This document shows, piece after piece, positions 44,721 through 56,037 of a stretch of 64,000 nt of DNA. The notes below the pieces were generated by a model. It saw only the letters and a program-made list of their open reading frames with translations. It was not told the origin of the DNA and did no database searches. The stretch is from Ochlerotatus camptorhynchus. Taxonomy: Eukaryota > Arthropoda > Insecta > Diptera > Culicidae. The stretch's first letter is position 1; the number at the start of each line of letters is the position of its first letter. The position numbers and the translations under genes are program-made. The stretch lies in the NCBI RefSeq assembly GCF_037179485.1, contig NW_027041050.1, positions 300,001 to 364,000 on the forward strand. Reading direction: 5' to 3'.

Positions 44721-45640
44721 TTTGGTTAGCAATCAGAATGGCTAAATAACTTTTTTCCACAAGCGTTGGACCGTTTTACGGTTTTCGAAAAAAAAATTTC
44801 CTGTAAAATTTTCTAGGATATAGTTGGATTGAATTATTTTTAGAGGACAATGGGTGACCTTGCCAGATTTTTATTTGAAAAAGTAAGTTTTCCCATTGAA
44901 AATCCTATGTAAAATTAAAACCGCTGGCACTGAAATATACACGCAAACCAAAAATCTATAACAATGAATGTAAGTTCCGTTTCCTATCATCCTCTGTTCA
45001 TGAACATCGCAACGAATGTTAGAAATTGACCATGCAGGCGATGTAATGGTTTTTTGTCTTTTTTATTTCGTGTTCTATCTACGCTTTCGACTATACCAGT
45101 AAGCTTGTAGAACGACGCACACTTGCCTCGAACCTCTCCAGCAGAAAAAGCATACGAAGTCGAGTATGCGAGAAAATGAGCGCTTCATGTTTGCTTTTAG
45201 GCTACCCATATTCAGAAGCAAGGAGACAGCAGTGCAGAAAGCACAGGTCTGATAATCGGAACGTTCGTGGTTCTTCGAGTCCAGTCGGCAATCTCTTTCC
45301 GATTTTTTTTAGACATTACTAATTTACCTCACTAATACACTCTACATTTTCCGGTCTCCAATTGTCTTGCATTGGACCGCAGTTAGGTATATCACATCCT
45401 CGGTTCATGCGGTCTCCACTAACATCCTCTGATGATGAATCCCACATAATTGTAAGCGAATCTTACATCCCCCGGTTGGGTGTAGTTACACCGAACGACC
45501 TCAAATTTTACACAATTACTCTAGGATCCAAAAGGCCCCCGGAAATCATACTAAAACGATTTTTTTTTATATATCCGTGTCCCAGCCTAATGAACATATA
45601 TCTTGAACATTTTTCTAAGTCCTAAATGTATAAAATGTAT
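44721..45640. repeat. Relative of the 735-bp MITE at 52.5-53.3 kb
   Basis: The section about 45,110-45,480 shares order and wording with 52,840-53,120: agcagaaaaagca, gagcgcttc/gagtgcttc with tgtttgc, caggtctgataatcgg/cagacctaacgatcg followed by ttc(g)tg...gagtcc, then cattactaatttacctcac, and later ggttgggtgtag. The inverted terminal ends are not clear here. The 87-residue frame 45,362-45,625 lies within it and is not a gene. Confidence 0.5.
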
Positions 45641-46255
45641 TCTGTGTGCACTTTAGCATTTTTCAGCCAGAATTTTATAAAACTATAAAATCAAATTTTT
45701 TTGTTATTATGTCTGAGATTTAATTGATGATGAAATATTCAAAATCTGAAAAAAATATTAGTTACAAAACGTCAATACAAAAAGCATGAACAAACGATTA
45801 TTGGATGTTCAAAATCAGTAAGCTTCCTAATCGAGGTCCCAATCGTTGTTATGAAATAAATACATATAATCAAATTTATTGTTTCACCATTAAAATAATA
45901 GCAATATATGCCCATAATGACATTCATGAGTTAAGAGCAGCGCAGTTTCCAGAAAGACCTTATAGGCCAGGAAGGAAGTAGAACAAGAATAAAACAGGCA
46001 CACTAGATAAACGGTCGTAGCCCCAATCTGCAAACATTTTTTTGAAAATGTTAATCCAGTCAGATTAACAAAACAAATAGCGATTTTTGTTTTTACTGTT
46101 TGAGTTGGAACCTGTTCCAACTCAGAGCGAAACCGAGCTTTTTGTCAGTGCGAATCTCACCCTAAGGTAGCTTTAAAAAACAAACGATCAACCTGACGTT
46201 TGTCAGAAAACAAGCAGACCTTATTTTGATACTCGATCCAGGTTGGAACTGAATC
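45641..46255. other. No gene seen
   Basis: A minus-strand 76-residue frame (45,890-46,120) is unrecognised. A short palindrome gttggaacctgttccaac lies near 46,085. Confidence 0.35.
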
Positions 46256-46740
46256 AAACAAAAATTCGCTTCCACAGAGTGCAGTTCATTGTCTTTCGCA
46301 GTGACTAACGAGGTCAACGGATGGTTCCATCAGAATCCGCAGACCCGTTATCATACAATGTATCTTTATTCCCACTGCAGTGACATCAGGGTAAACATCT
46401 CATGTCATATAAAAATTACCATTATCACACCACACTTCAAAAAATGCGACATAACCGGCAACGTTATCAGCCAAGGGTTTGCCACTAAAAAGCAAACGTG
46501 CATTTTGGAAAGATATCTAGATAACAAAGAAAAGAACATCAAACTGCAGAACAACCAGTACATCTACGCTACACACTACCAACAGAACGTGCAACTGGGA
46601 AACACGAACAGCTTTAGCAGCTGATAAGACCAGGGGCGAAAAGGAAGGGGAAGATGTGTTACCGTTGCAGTAGAAATTGGACAAGAAATCTAATACGGAT
46701 GAGATAACACCAGAAATAGAGTGTCATTCAGATGATGTTA
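46256..46740 (+). pseudogene. Possible decayed coding region, unrecognised
   Basis: An open frame without ATG runs from ~46,253 to 46,624 and has Cys/His-containing, non-simple composition (Y-L-Y-S-H-C-S-D-I-R, C-H-I-K-I, F-K-K-C-D). After a frame change near 46,610, acidic coding-like text continues to a stop near 46,749, with one internal TAG. A splice-acceptor-like ttcattgtctttcgcag lies at about 46,284-46,300. It may be a processed or transposon-derived pseudogene. I do not recognise the family. Confidence 0.25.
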
Positions 46741-48105
46741 TTGTTGAATAAGCAGTGCAGACGTTTATCACATTATTTACTCGCGCAATGTCCCAGCCAC
46801 CAGATGTTTGAAATATTATATAATATCAATCATTTGGATTGGTCCGGAAAATTTATGTTTGAACTAAATGCTTCATTGTCACCTTTGCCCTCCATTATTT
46901 AATTTACTAATTGCCGTTTGAGTACACCTAAACTAAATTTAGTTTTCCTCTATTTTACCATTAAGACCTCTCTTTTCTTTATCGCACCAGCAAAGATTTA
47001 TGCATCGATTCCCGACAAACATTGCAATCTGGCACTGACTCAAGTGGTCTCATTTTTCGGTGCAAGACCATTTTTAATACACACGCGTTGAGAAGAGTTG
47101 CGGCAACGATGGAGCATATAGCTATAGATCTGCATCACTACCAGGGGACAGAGTTGGTTCCATTTTGCGAAAGACCGAAGCAAGCGCCTGGTTTGGTCTA
47201 GTCTGGTTTCTGCGATGGTCATACAGCAGCCATGTTCAGCAGGTCAGCCAAGGACATTTATCCTCACGCCATAATGGTGAGTGCATAAATAGGATCCACG
47301 ACCCGATTCAGCCGTAGACATGTCAAGGATGGGAACAAAGGGTGAAAGGATGGTTGTCATTGCGGTTCCCGAGAGGATTCAGTATTTGGCTAACGACCTT
47401 GCAGCAGGGTTATGCACACTCGTGATTCAGTACGCAATGGCATCATCATCATGAGTGTCCTGCTAGTGCTATAGACGGAAGCTTCACAGCCATGCAGTGA
47501 ACCAGCGCAGAGGTGGAACGGTTCCAAAAGTGAAACTGTTCTGCGGAATTTGAGGTTAGGTTGAACAATGACCGAAATCAAGTTGTAGGGAGAGATTAAT
47601 TATGATATTCCCGCTGTCTCAATGTTTGTTCGTTACATTTTGTTGGCTGGAAATATTTCCATAAGTTGATTTAAATTTCGCTTGGATACGCAAAACTGCT
47701 ACTATTTGTTTGTGTGTTGTTTGCGATTCTAAAATACTATCTAAAATACCTCTTAATGAAATCCGCACATGTTTTTAAAAAGAAGCTTACCGGCCATTAT
47801 TTTTCTCGTACGTATTGATTTTTCTGAAAGTATTGGAGTATGATATCGAAAATCCAAGAAAATCAGCATTTTTCATAGATTCCTGAATAAATTAATATGA
47901 AAAGGCAGTTCTTTTAAACCAACATTATGCTATCAGGACATGAAAAAAAAACGTGTTTATACGTAAATTTTCTTTAGGAAAAACTGATTTCTTTAGGTTT
48001 TTATACCTTTTTCCAATACTTTTTGAAAAATCAAAACGTAATTTTATTTCTGAAGTGGTAAGCTTCCCTTTAACTTTGCAAATGCATTAGGAAAAACTTA
48101 CACAG
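46741..48105. other. No gene recognised
   Basis: Minus-strand frames at 47,040-47,222 and 47,390-47,581 lie in a slightly GC-richer patch but show no motif. The rest is AT-rich. Confidence 0.35.
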
Positions 48106-49524
48106 CCCAAATAACAATTCAGTAATCATTTAGCATCCACTCTGATTAATGATAGTTTTATAACGGCAATGAACTATCCATTTAGTTTAAATATAGCATT
48201 TCAAAGTGTAAAACATTCCTGCTTAGTAATTCAGCTTTTAGCTGTTTTAAAAACCTTTTATAGCCTGGCAAGAAAGTCAAAAACTGTTCTGTAATTCAAG
48301 CATAAACGTCATTAGCAATTGTTTACTAATGTCTTGATAAAATACTTTATAAACGTGTTCTATCATTATAAAAGCAACGATAAAACCTTTAGATTTTACT
48401 TTAGAGCAAAAAGCATTTATTATCCCCAATTACTCTGTTTACAAATTGAGCTTAAAAGATGGTTCCTCATAGTTAATAAATGCCAAATTTATGACAAGGA
48501 AATCTCGAAGGATAGACGAAGTAGGATGAAAAATTCAAGTCGATTTCAGTAAAATTTACTTCTTTAGAAGAACCAGCACACCATCAACGACTGACCATCT
48601 GGCGGAGAAGAGTAAAGTGGGCGTGGCCCTCGAATTCGTAAAACATTGTCGAAAGTTTAAAAACATACCAGCCTTCTCGAGATCTTGCGAATAGATGACA
48701 ATCGAAATAACAACCGACAACAAACCACTGAAACTTTTAGTTAGCGGAGATTAGCTGGTTTCCGATCCGTATCAGCGATTTTATTCGGCGAAAGAATCAA
48801 CGCTTCGAAAATTTCATTCAAGGGGATCTTTTTCGGGAACAATTGCGCTTCCAGCTGTTCGACATGCGAAATGTTGTAAAACAGTATCGCAAACTATCTG
48901 AGTAACTGCTCACATTTAATACGAAAATAATAAAAAAAAAATCTCGACCAAGCTCGATCTGAAGAATATTTTTTTTTTTTCAATGTTAAATAATTAGACA
49001 AATTGACATTTTACGAGGGTGGACTTAGTTATTTCGATATTTTCACGTACATTTCACATAAAATTTAATATGGCACTTAAAACAAGGCCACTTAATGAGA
49101 ACTATTGTAATAAATTTGGGTATTTAACAAGATTTTTATACCATCAGTTTCTATTTTAATTATTTTGATAAGATCGGGTTCATAAATCCTTTTCTACCTT
49201 GATTGATGCTTTCCTAGTGAATTCAGCATGTGGCTAGGGGAAATGGCTCGGAAAGGGTTTTTATTGTTGCTAAATAGCTTTTATTGTAGCTTTCAAATGG
49301 TTCTCAATGCGTTCGTCATACAACCTTTTGCAGTAAATCAATCTTGAAGAGCTTCGAGAATACACCCTTCAGAACCTTCTCCGGGGTGGGCCAACTAGAC
49401 ATATTCTAGTCTTAATGAGGTTTTGGTGGATGCATTAATGACAAAATAGCCTTGACCAGGGTTTTATGAATATTATTTTATAGTTGCTTTGTAGTATTTC
49501 ATAAAACTTAAAATGTTGCTTGGG
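48106..49524. mobile_element. Dispersed element, copy 2 (no SINE, internal deletions)
   Basis: Colinear with 19,882-22,131. It begins cccaaataacaattc and ends aaatgttgcttggg. Copy 2 lacks the SINE, and gacatgcgaaatgttg at about 48,862 is the unoccupied site. Other sections are deleted, and the coding remnants are further degraded. A 77-codon plus frame (48,319-48,552) overlaps the region but is incidental. Confidence 0.7.
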
Positions 49525-49887
49525 AGTGTTTCCAGTCCAAAAATTACCCCAATGCGCTAGAAGGATTGACAGGAAGCATACCATACCGTAAAAAACAACT
49601 TCTTTTTTTTTCTATATTTCTGACGATCCGATGATCGGAAACCAAAGTCAGTTAATACAAATTTTCAGATTATAAAAAGTCCCTTTCTATAAGGAAAAGC
49701 TTTAAGCCAAAAACCAGAGCAATACAGAAAAAAAATCAGTCTCGGAAGCTTGAATGGAACAAAATGATAACCAGTATTCGGGAGTTATAAAGTAACTTTG
49801 GCATTTTTTGTTATCATAAGTTTACATTAAGATAGTATGTTTCACTCAGTGTTTCCTGAGGGCCAAATCGGCGATCGAAGTTGTTTT
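49525..49887. other. No gene seen
   Basis: AT-rich spacer. The following bases, acccctta (49,888-49,895), are the target duplication of the LINE. Confidence 0.4.
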
Positions 49888-50108
49888 ACCCCTTATTTGT
49901 TTCAAATTCAAAATAAATTACATTTCATTTTAACCTAGGTGCTCCAGTTACTACAGTAACTTACCAGCCTTAATTGTTATGATATATATCTAAGTATTTT
50001 TACATTGTTCCTGTCTTGGCAATTCAGTATTTTAAACAGGTTTTTTAAAACCTGCATGTCAGTATAACAATTGATATCTTAAAACTAAAAACTACAACTA
50101 TATCTTAT

Positions 50109-50980
50109 CTAAGTGTAAAGAGAATTAATCGTTGCAATTGAGGATTGCAACGATTTTTGCCTGAAATTATTAATTATTTTGTTGGGCATTTGTTCTAAAG
50201 TCTCAACATTCGAAATTCTATGTACCTCAGTAGTACTGAACCAGGGCGGCAACTTCAAAATCATTTTCAGAACTTTGTTCTGAATCCTTTGAAGTGCTTT
50301 TTTCCTGGTAGTGTAACAACAAGACCATATTGGCACAGCGTAAAGCATGGCCGGTCTAAAAACTAGTTTAAATATTAGAAGTTTATTCGTCAGGCAAAGT
50401 TTGGATTTCCTGTTTATAAGAGGATACAAACATTTAAGATATTTGTTACATATTTAGCTTGAATGCCCTCAATGTGATCTTTAAAAGTTAATTTTTGGTC
50501 AAGTATTAATCCAAGATATTTCACTTGGTTTGAACAGGAAATTGGAACTCCGTTCATAGTGACTATGTGACTACTACTAGGTTTCAAAAAGGAAGCCCTA
50601 GGCTTATGTGGAAATATTATAAGTTGAGTTTTGGAAGCGTTGGGAGAAATCTTCCATTTTTGTAAATAAGAAGAGAAAATATCTAAACTTTTCTGAAGTC
50701 TGCTGCAAATAACACGAAGACTTCTTCCTTTAGCGGAAATGCCTGTGTCATCAGCGAACAAAGATTTGTGGCAACCCTGAGGCAAATCAGGGAGGTCCGA
50801 AGTGAAAATGTTATACAATATAGGCCCAAGAATGCTACCCTGAGGAACTCCTGCTCTAACAGGTAGTCGATTAGATTTGGAATTTGGATAATTTACCTGC
50901 AGAGTTCTGTCAGTTAAATAATTCTGAACTAATTTCATAATGTAAAGTGGAACATTAAACTTCTTCAAATTAGCAATCAA
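50109..50980 (-). pseudogene. LINE ORF2: reverse transcriptase palm/thumb and C-terminus
   Basis: In a new frame from 50,980 the text continues with A-G-V-P-Q-G-S-I-L-G-P and the catalytic F-A-D-D (about 50,741-50,757), then the thumb region (K-Y-L-G-L-I-L-D). It stops at 50,414 after a frameshift. The last part (50,429-50,109) holds the C-terminal region with R-P-A-M-L-Y-A and R-I-Q-N-K. Catalytic Asp residues of this part are present, but the upstream deletion and shifts prevent a functional enzyme. Confidence 0.88.
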
Positions 50981-52150
50981 CCTTCACACCAAACACTGTC
51001 GAATGCTTTTTCTATATCTAGAAGAGCAACTCCAGTTGAGTGGCCTTCAGATTTGTTTGAACGAATTAAATTGGTAAATGGGTAACATCTGTTAAATAAT
51101 TTTACCAAAAAAGACAAGGTACTCGCTGGGAGTTTTTTGATGAGGATATAGAAAATTCCATCATCACCTGGAGCTTTCATATTTTGAAACTTTTTAGTTA
51201 TAGACCTTACTTCGTCCAAATCAGTCCCCCAGGAATCATCAAAAATATTTTCCCGAGAGAAAATATTCAGAAAATCCCCAGCAACCTGATTCTCAATAGG
51301 ACTAGTAAGACCCAAACTGAAATTATGGGAACTCTCGAATTGCTTAGCAAGTTTCTGAGCTTTTTCCAAATTTGTGATCAAAATTTTACCACCTTCTTTA
51401 AGCGCTGGAATAGGCTTTTGAGGTTTTTTCAAAATTTTTGTGAGTTTCCAAAAGGGTTTGGAACTCGGGTCTAATTTAGAAACATTATTTTCAAAAGTTT
51501 TGTTCCTCAGGGCAGAGAATCGTTTTTTAATTTGTTTTTGTAAATCCCGCCAGATAACTTTCATGGCAGGATCGCGTGTTCTTTGATATTGTCTCCTACG
51601 GACATTTTTAAGACGGATCAAGAGCTGAAGATCGTCTATTATAATTGAATCGAACTTAACCTCGCATTTTGGAACTGAGGCAGCTCTTGCTTCAACTATA
51701 GAAGTAGTCAGAGATTCAAGAGCATAATTAATTTCATCTTTAGTTTGTAAAGGAATGTTTGGATCGAAGTTATATTCCATAAATGTTCGATATTGCTCCC
51801 AATCAGCTCTATGGTAATTGAAAGTAGAGCTGTTGGGATTACAAATTATTTCTTGGGATATTTCAAAAGTTACTGGAAGGTGATCTGAGCCGAAGTCAGC
51901 ATGGGTAGCCAATTGGCTACAAAGTTGACATGAATCAGTTAAGACCAAATCAATAGTTGAGGGATTTCTTGCAGAAGAAAAGCATGTTGGGCTGTTTGGA
52001 TATTGAATAGTGTAATAACCTGCAGAACAATTATCAAACAGAATATTACCATTGGAATTGCTTTGAGCATTACTCCATGAGCGGTGTTTTGCATTAAAAT
52101 CACCAATAATAAAAAATTTGAAGCAGGGGTGATATTTGTACCTACTGATA
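50977..52150 (-). pseudogene. LINE ORF2: endonuclease remnant and start of reverse transcriptase
   Basis: From about 52,120 leftward the frame carries the apurinic-endonuclease signature G-D-F-N-A-K-H-R-S-W and later S-D-H-L-P-V-T-F. The endonuclease N-terminus is missing because a deletion fuses ORF1's end (near 52,120-52,150) to it. The linker and fingers part of the reverse transcriptase follow. Near 51,060-51,100 the frame jumps from F-N-R-C-Y directly to T-N-L-I-R-S-N-K-S-E-G and D-I-E-K-A-F-D-S-V-W, so a block of reverse transcriptase sequence is missing. It ends at a stop at 50,977. Confidence 0.85.
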
Positions 52151-52232
52151 CGAATGTAGAATTTGTTCCTCGCTGATCGTTGTTAACAGCGGAGGAATTT
52201 GTACCTGGTCGGAAACGTGGAGCGTTTCCTAC

Positions 52233-53842
52233 CTATCGGTTAGAACGAGATTGTAGGATCACTTTGCGAGTCTTACATTCCCAAAAATTGGATTTGTGGT
52301 TTTCACCACAATTTGAACATTTAAATTTCTTAGGATCTTCATTCACAGGACAGTCGTCCTTTGCGTGAGAGGAATCACCACAATTCATGCATTTAGCTGG
52401 CATGTAGCAATTTTTAGTTCCGTGACCCCATCCCTGGCACTTACGGCACTGAGTAAGGTTTTGGAAATTTCCTCCAGTCTTCCTGAAGTGTTCCCACTTC
52501 ACTCGGACATGGAGCATAAGGCTACACTGAAAATGTATTTTCGTTATTTCTCTGAAAACCGTTTCGTAAAAATGAATATCGTACATGCAACACATCTTTC
52601 ATAAATGGTACGAAACATTCGTTTTTCCTGTCATCTGGTGCAATGTCAATATTACGCCTTATTCGTATAATATACAAATTCATCTTCGTACAATCAAACC
52701 AACAACTGCGCTTATTGTCTCCTAAAGTGCTGATTGTATGTTGGAGATGGTATACTTTTTTTTTAATATTGTTCGTTTGATCAATACATGCAAGTTACCA
52801 CAATAAATCAAATTACTGGTCGCGTTGGTTTTATGTCAAATACATGCAAGCAGCAGAAAAAGCAAACGAAATCGAATTTCCGTTGCATGAGTGCTTCTTG
52901 TTTGCCTTTAGCTTTAGCATTTTTCGTAACACAGATGGAGCGATAGATATAGTACAGACCTAACGATCGCAAGGTTCATGAATCGAGTCCGGTCTGAGGT
53001 CTAATTTTATTTTTTTGCAATGTTTATTCCTTCCAATGATGAAGTTATTTTTACCCATCCTCACTAACACACACCACATTTTTCAGTTTCCACAACTAAC
53101 ACTTGTGACCGCTGGTTGGGTGTAGCAATAGCGAGTGTGACAGTTCTAACGAAACTAGCTTTATACAATGTACAAATCCATTTCGTTGCAGAAAACAACA
53201 AATAAATTTGTAGAACAAACGAGCGATTTCGTTGTATTAACGAAATTTTATTTTCAGTGTAGCATTTTCTAAGGCCTTAAGGTTGTTAAGTTCACTAGAC
53301 TTGAAGTTAACTAAATAAAAATCATTAGAAATCCCGTTGCGCGAATCGCCAGGACGGGATTTCATTTTCATTTTGATTACTTGGAATGGCACAACTCCAA
53401 GTAATTTTGCCAGTTCATCTTTGATCTGATCCAGGGATTCACCACTGGGCAGTCCTTTCATGACAACCTTGAACACACGTTCAGTTTTGGTGTTGTAAGT
53501 AAAAAATTTGTGCTGCTTCTCAGTAAGATACTTGAGAAGACATTTAAATCCGTCCAAGGTTTCAGCCAATACACGGCATTCACCCCGACGTCCAATTTGT
53601 AGTGAAAACTTAACTTTCACGAAATTCAAAAGTTCCATGCAAAGAGCATGGAAATCGGAAGTGGTTATCACAATAGGGGGAATCTTTTCCTTCTTGGCAT
53701 TAAGCCGGGAAAGTTTACTAGAATTTTTCTTGGATGATGGATCATTCTCATCATCCGTGAGCAAATCAAATTGATTACTCAAATTAATTTCATCAGAAGA
53801 GGGATCAAGAGTTTGCCCCTTTCTTTTGCGTTTAGGCGCCAT
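52233..53842 (-). pseudogene. LINE ORF1 (nucleic-acid-binding protein) split by a MITE
   Basis: ORF1 proteins of Jockey LINEs bind RNA and accompany it during retrotransposition. The N-terminal part starts at ATG 53,842 and is open to ~53,262: basic start, acidic stretch, then a folded middle region ending at the MITE. The C-terminal part (52,524 to 52,233) has zinc knuckles C-x2-C-x4-H-x4-C twice (C-R-K-C-Q-G-W-G-H and C-M-N-C-G-D-S-S-H) and a third variant (C-S-N-C-G-E-N-H). Leaving out 52,525-53,259 plus one TA keeps a single open frame, so the gene was intact when the MITE landed. The frame then ends early at 52,233, next to the internal deletion. Confidence 0.88.
52525..53259. mobile_element. 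735-bp TA-flanked MITE inside LINE ORF1
   Basis: The ends cactgaaaat...ttcgtta are inverted over ~22 bp with three mismatches. TA flanks at 52,523-52,524 and 53,260-53,261 indicate a Tc1/mariner-type target. The interior carries a tRNA-like segment near 52,950-53,000 (gatcgcaaggttcatgaat followed by cgagtcc) also present at ~45,260. No transposase is encoded, so mobilisation in trans is inferred. Confidence 0.82.
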
Positions 53843-54128
53843 GGCGGCAGTAAATTTTTATCCAAATCGACTTCCAAGCAGATTACTATAAGAATCTGAA
53901 GGATCGAAGAGGAATTTTCCAAATCGATATCCAAGAAGGATTACCTCGGGTAGGGTCCAAACAAGGATCGAAGAGGAATAAGAGTTGAATAGGTAGAAAA
54001 TTTTTACAGGTTGAGCACTGAAAACTGCTGTTTAAATTTGTTGTAGCTTTAGGTAGTAGTAACACTTCCTTCAGCAAAAAGCAAATAAATCCGCACGGCA
54101 AGAGAGCACGATGCGGACTGACCCCTTA

Positions 54129-54299
54129 AAAGTTAATTTTATTAATTTGGTTCCTTAAGTTCCTTAAGAAACATGCTCCTTCTTTTGGAATCATCTATAT
54201 TGTGATTAATCCCCCTAGAAGTGAAATGCAAACCATGTTTTTTCTAGTATTGACTATTGGTGTCTTCAGCAAAGCTGTAGAAATAATGTACAACCAAAT
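54129..54299. other. Spacer right of the LINE
   Basis: Unremarkable. Nothing supported. Confidence 0.3.
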
Positions 54300-54548
54300 T
54301 ATCTGAAGACACTGTTTATGAAACCGGAAGTTGCTATTTTAGATTTAAAACTGGCGTCATATATCAATTTCCGGCCACTGGAAATCACCCCTATTCCAAA
54401 AATATCCATTTTGATGAGTATTTGACAGTATTCCCCACCTTTTATGAAAAGCGAAAGCCGCCATTTTGGATTTCAAAATGGCGTCGGATATCAATTTTCG
54501 GCCTCTAGACATCACTTCGATTCCAAAAATACCCATATTGATAAAAAT
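54300..54548. repeat. Satellite-like units (gccatttt ggatttcaaaatggcgtc type)
   Basis: Two units of the ~125-bp repeat, with aaaatggcgtcggatatcaa, catcacttcgattcc and aaatacccatattg, match the arrays at 35-36.4 kb and 43.3-43.6 kb. Confidence 0.7.
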
Positions 54549-54670
54549 AATCGGTGTAAACTGCGTAAATTTCGCAAAGTCGCGGGAATTCCGATATCCG
54601 CGTAAAAAATGACCGCGTAAAAAACAAGGTGAAGAAAACCGCTTAAAAAGCGACTCCAGTGTATTTGAGT

Positions 54671-54711
54671 TGGAATATTTCTCGACTTTCCTCGGCGTAG
54701 AGCATCATTCC
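54671..54711 (+). repeat. Feilai SINE body fragment
   Basis: The tract tatttctcgactttcctcgg followed by cgtagagcatcatt matches the body of the SINE at 16,451-16,789. It is directly followed by cccaagtaacaatacagctg, a terminal-like sequence of another repeat family. Confidence 0.6.
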
Positions 54712-55058
54712 CAAGTAACAATACAGCTGAACAGCAAGAATAGAGGCTGAGCTCTGGCGGATTTAAGGTGTAGAAAGTAGATTAATTATTGACTGAATAT
54801 AAGGTTGATAAGTATTGCACACAATCCATTTTCTCACCAATGTTCAACCTCAATGAGTGAGTTGAACTACACAAAGAATAAGATGTGCTTAAGCCTAACA
54901 CGACTCCATAAATCAATATTATACTACTAGCGTACATTACGAACCGCATCTCTTTTGTATATATGAGTAAGTCAAAGTAGCAGAATTTTTGTTGCATTTT
55001 GAGACAATCCTCATAGGCAGAAGACGCAAAATTATTATCGGTGGTTTATTGAATGTGC
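54712..55058. other. No gene seen
   Basis: Starts with a cccaagtaacaat end motif without a visible partner. No coding sequence. Confidence 0.35.
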
Positions 55059-55266
55059 ATACTTAGATTTTTGCCGAGATGGGTACCAACGAGCATATCG
55101 GCAAACTATTTTGCTGGATCTCAGTGAAAAATTTGCCTAGATTCAGTTAACAAACGGGAATTTTGCCGAGATCTCGGCTAACAAACATAAATTTTGCTGA
55201 GATCTCAGTAAAAATAAATGCCGAGCCTGCTCGGTGGTGCCAATCTCGGCAAAAAATCTTAGTGTG
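55059..55266. mobile_element. TA-flanked MITE, relative of copy A at 18.8 kb
   Basis: Ends acttagatttttgccgagat and atctcggcaaaaaatcttag flank gagca...cggca and gccgagc...gctcggtggtg segments. The layout and inner gccgagatctcggctaac match 18,801-19,012. A TA follows the right end. The left end is slightly eroded. Confidence 0.75.
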
Positions 55267-55710
55267 TAGGTTAGAGCGGTGTCAGGTGAAATATTGGGAC
55301 GAGCTCCGTTGATCTAATCCAAAATCGACAATATGTCCTGGGGATTTGGTCTGATTGATTTTCCACAGAAATTTTATTTTCAGGTAACGAGAAACAAAGA
55401 AAAAATTGAATAAATTTCACATCACATTTTCCCCGCCAAATAACTTACCCATCACAGACCCCCTTCACTCTTTGGAATGTATAGAGACAGATAACAGCGC
55501 CAAACGGTTTGTGACGAGACAACGTTGAACTGCAGCGTTGGAAGAAAACACGCACACCAACATCTATGCATATACGAACCCACACCACTGAGCGGACGGT
55601 ACAACGCAAAATCCAAACACGAAGCGGTGTCATCATTCATGTGATGTTTACATATACGCTTGTTCACTAGCGCTAGTGTTCTTGCACTGTAATAAAAAGT
55701 AACCAATATA
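55267..55710. other. No gene seen
   Basis: Overlapping minus-strand frames at 55,445-55,751 are unrecognised. The right limit is the TA target of the next MITE. Confidence 0.35.
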
Positions 55711-56037
55711 CAGGGCGATTTGGAATAACTGTCACTTTTAAAAATGTTCATAACGATTGGAAGCTTGCATGATTTTTTTTATATCAGTATATTCATGATG
55801 CGTCTAAGCTCTGATATTGAACGGATTTTCCAGCAAGGTTCCTTTGTACCTCCATAATGCTCCATTTGCACGTCCATGGTTGCTTGAAATTGAAAACGAA
55901 TGAAATTTCAAATCCTTATATCAATACAAGCTGATATTTGTATAATCTATAAAAACAAAAATAATTGAACATACCCATTTTAAACATTGAGAAGTGCACA
56001 TTTGTGAAGTCGGTGACAGTTATTTTGAATCGCCCTG
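55711..56037. mobile_element. 327-bp TA-flanked MITE
   Basis: The left end cagggcgatttggaataact and the complement of tgacagttattttgaatcgccctg form a 25-bp TIR with about three mismatches. TA at 55,709-55,710 and 56,038-56,039. AT-rich, non-coding centre. A cagggtgactggtaa end-like motif also appears alone at 10,035. Confidence 0.82.

Larger units (their letters stand above)
49896..54120 (-). mobile_element. Jockey-clade LINE with 8-bp TSD, internally deleted
   Basis: The element reads leftward from cagtccgcatcgtgctc (5' end at 54,120) to a 3' end at 49,896. It is bracketed by acccctta at 49,888-49,895 and 54,121-54,128. Order: 5' UTR, ORF1 with zinc knuckles, endonuclease, reverse transcriptase and a 3' UTR without a clear poly(A). 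A 735-bp MITE sits in ORF1, and at least two deletions remove the endonuclease N-terminus and part of the reverse transcriptase. The clade call rests on the three CCHC knuckles, the F-A-D-D motif and the absence of RNase H. Relatives: 25,984-27,340 and 60,188-60,362. Confidence 0.9.
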
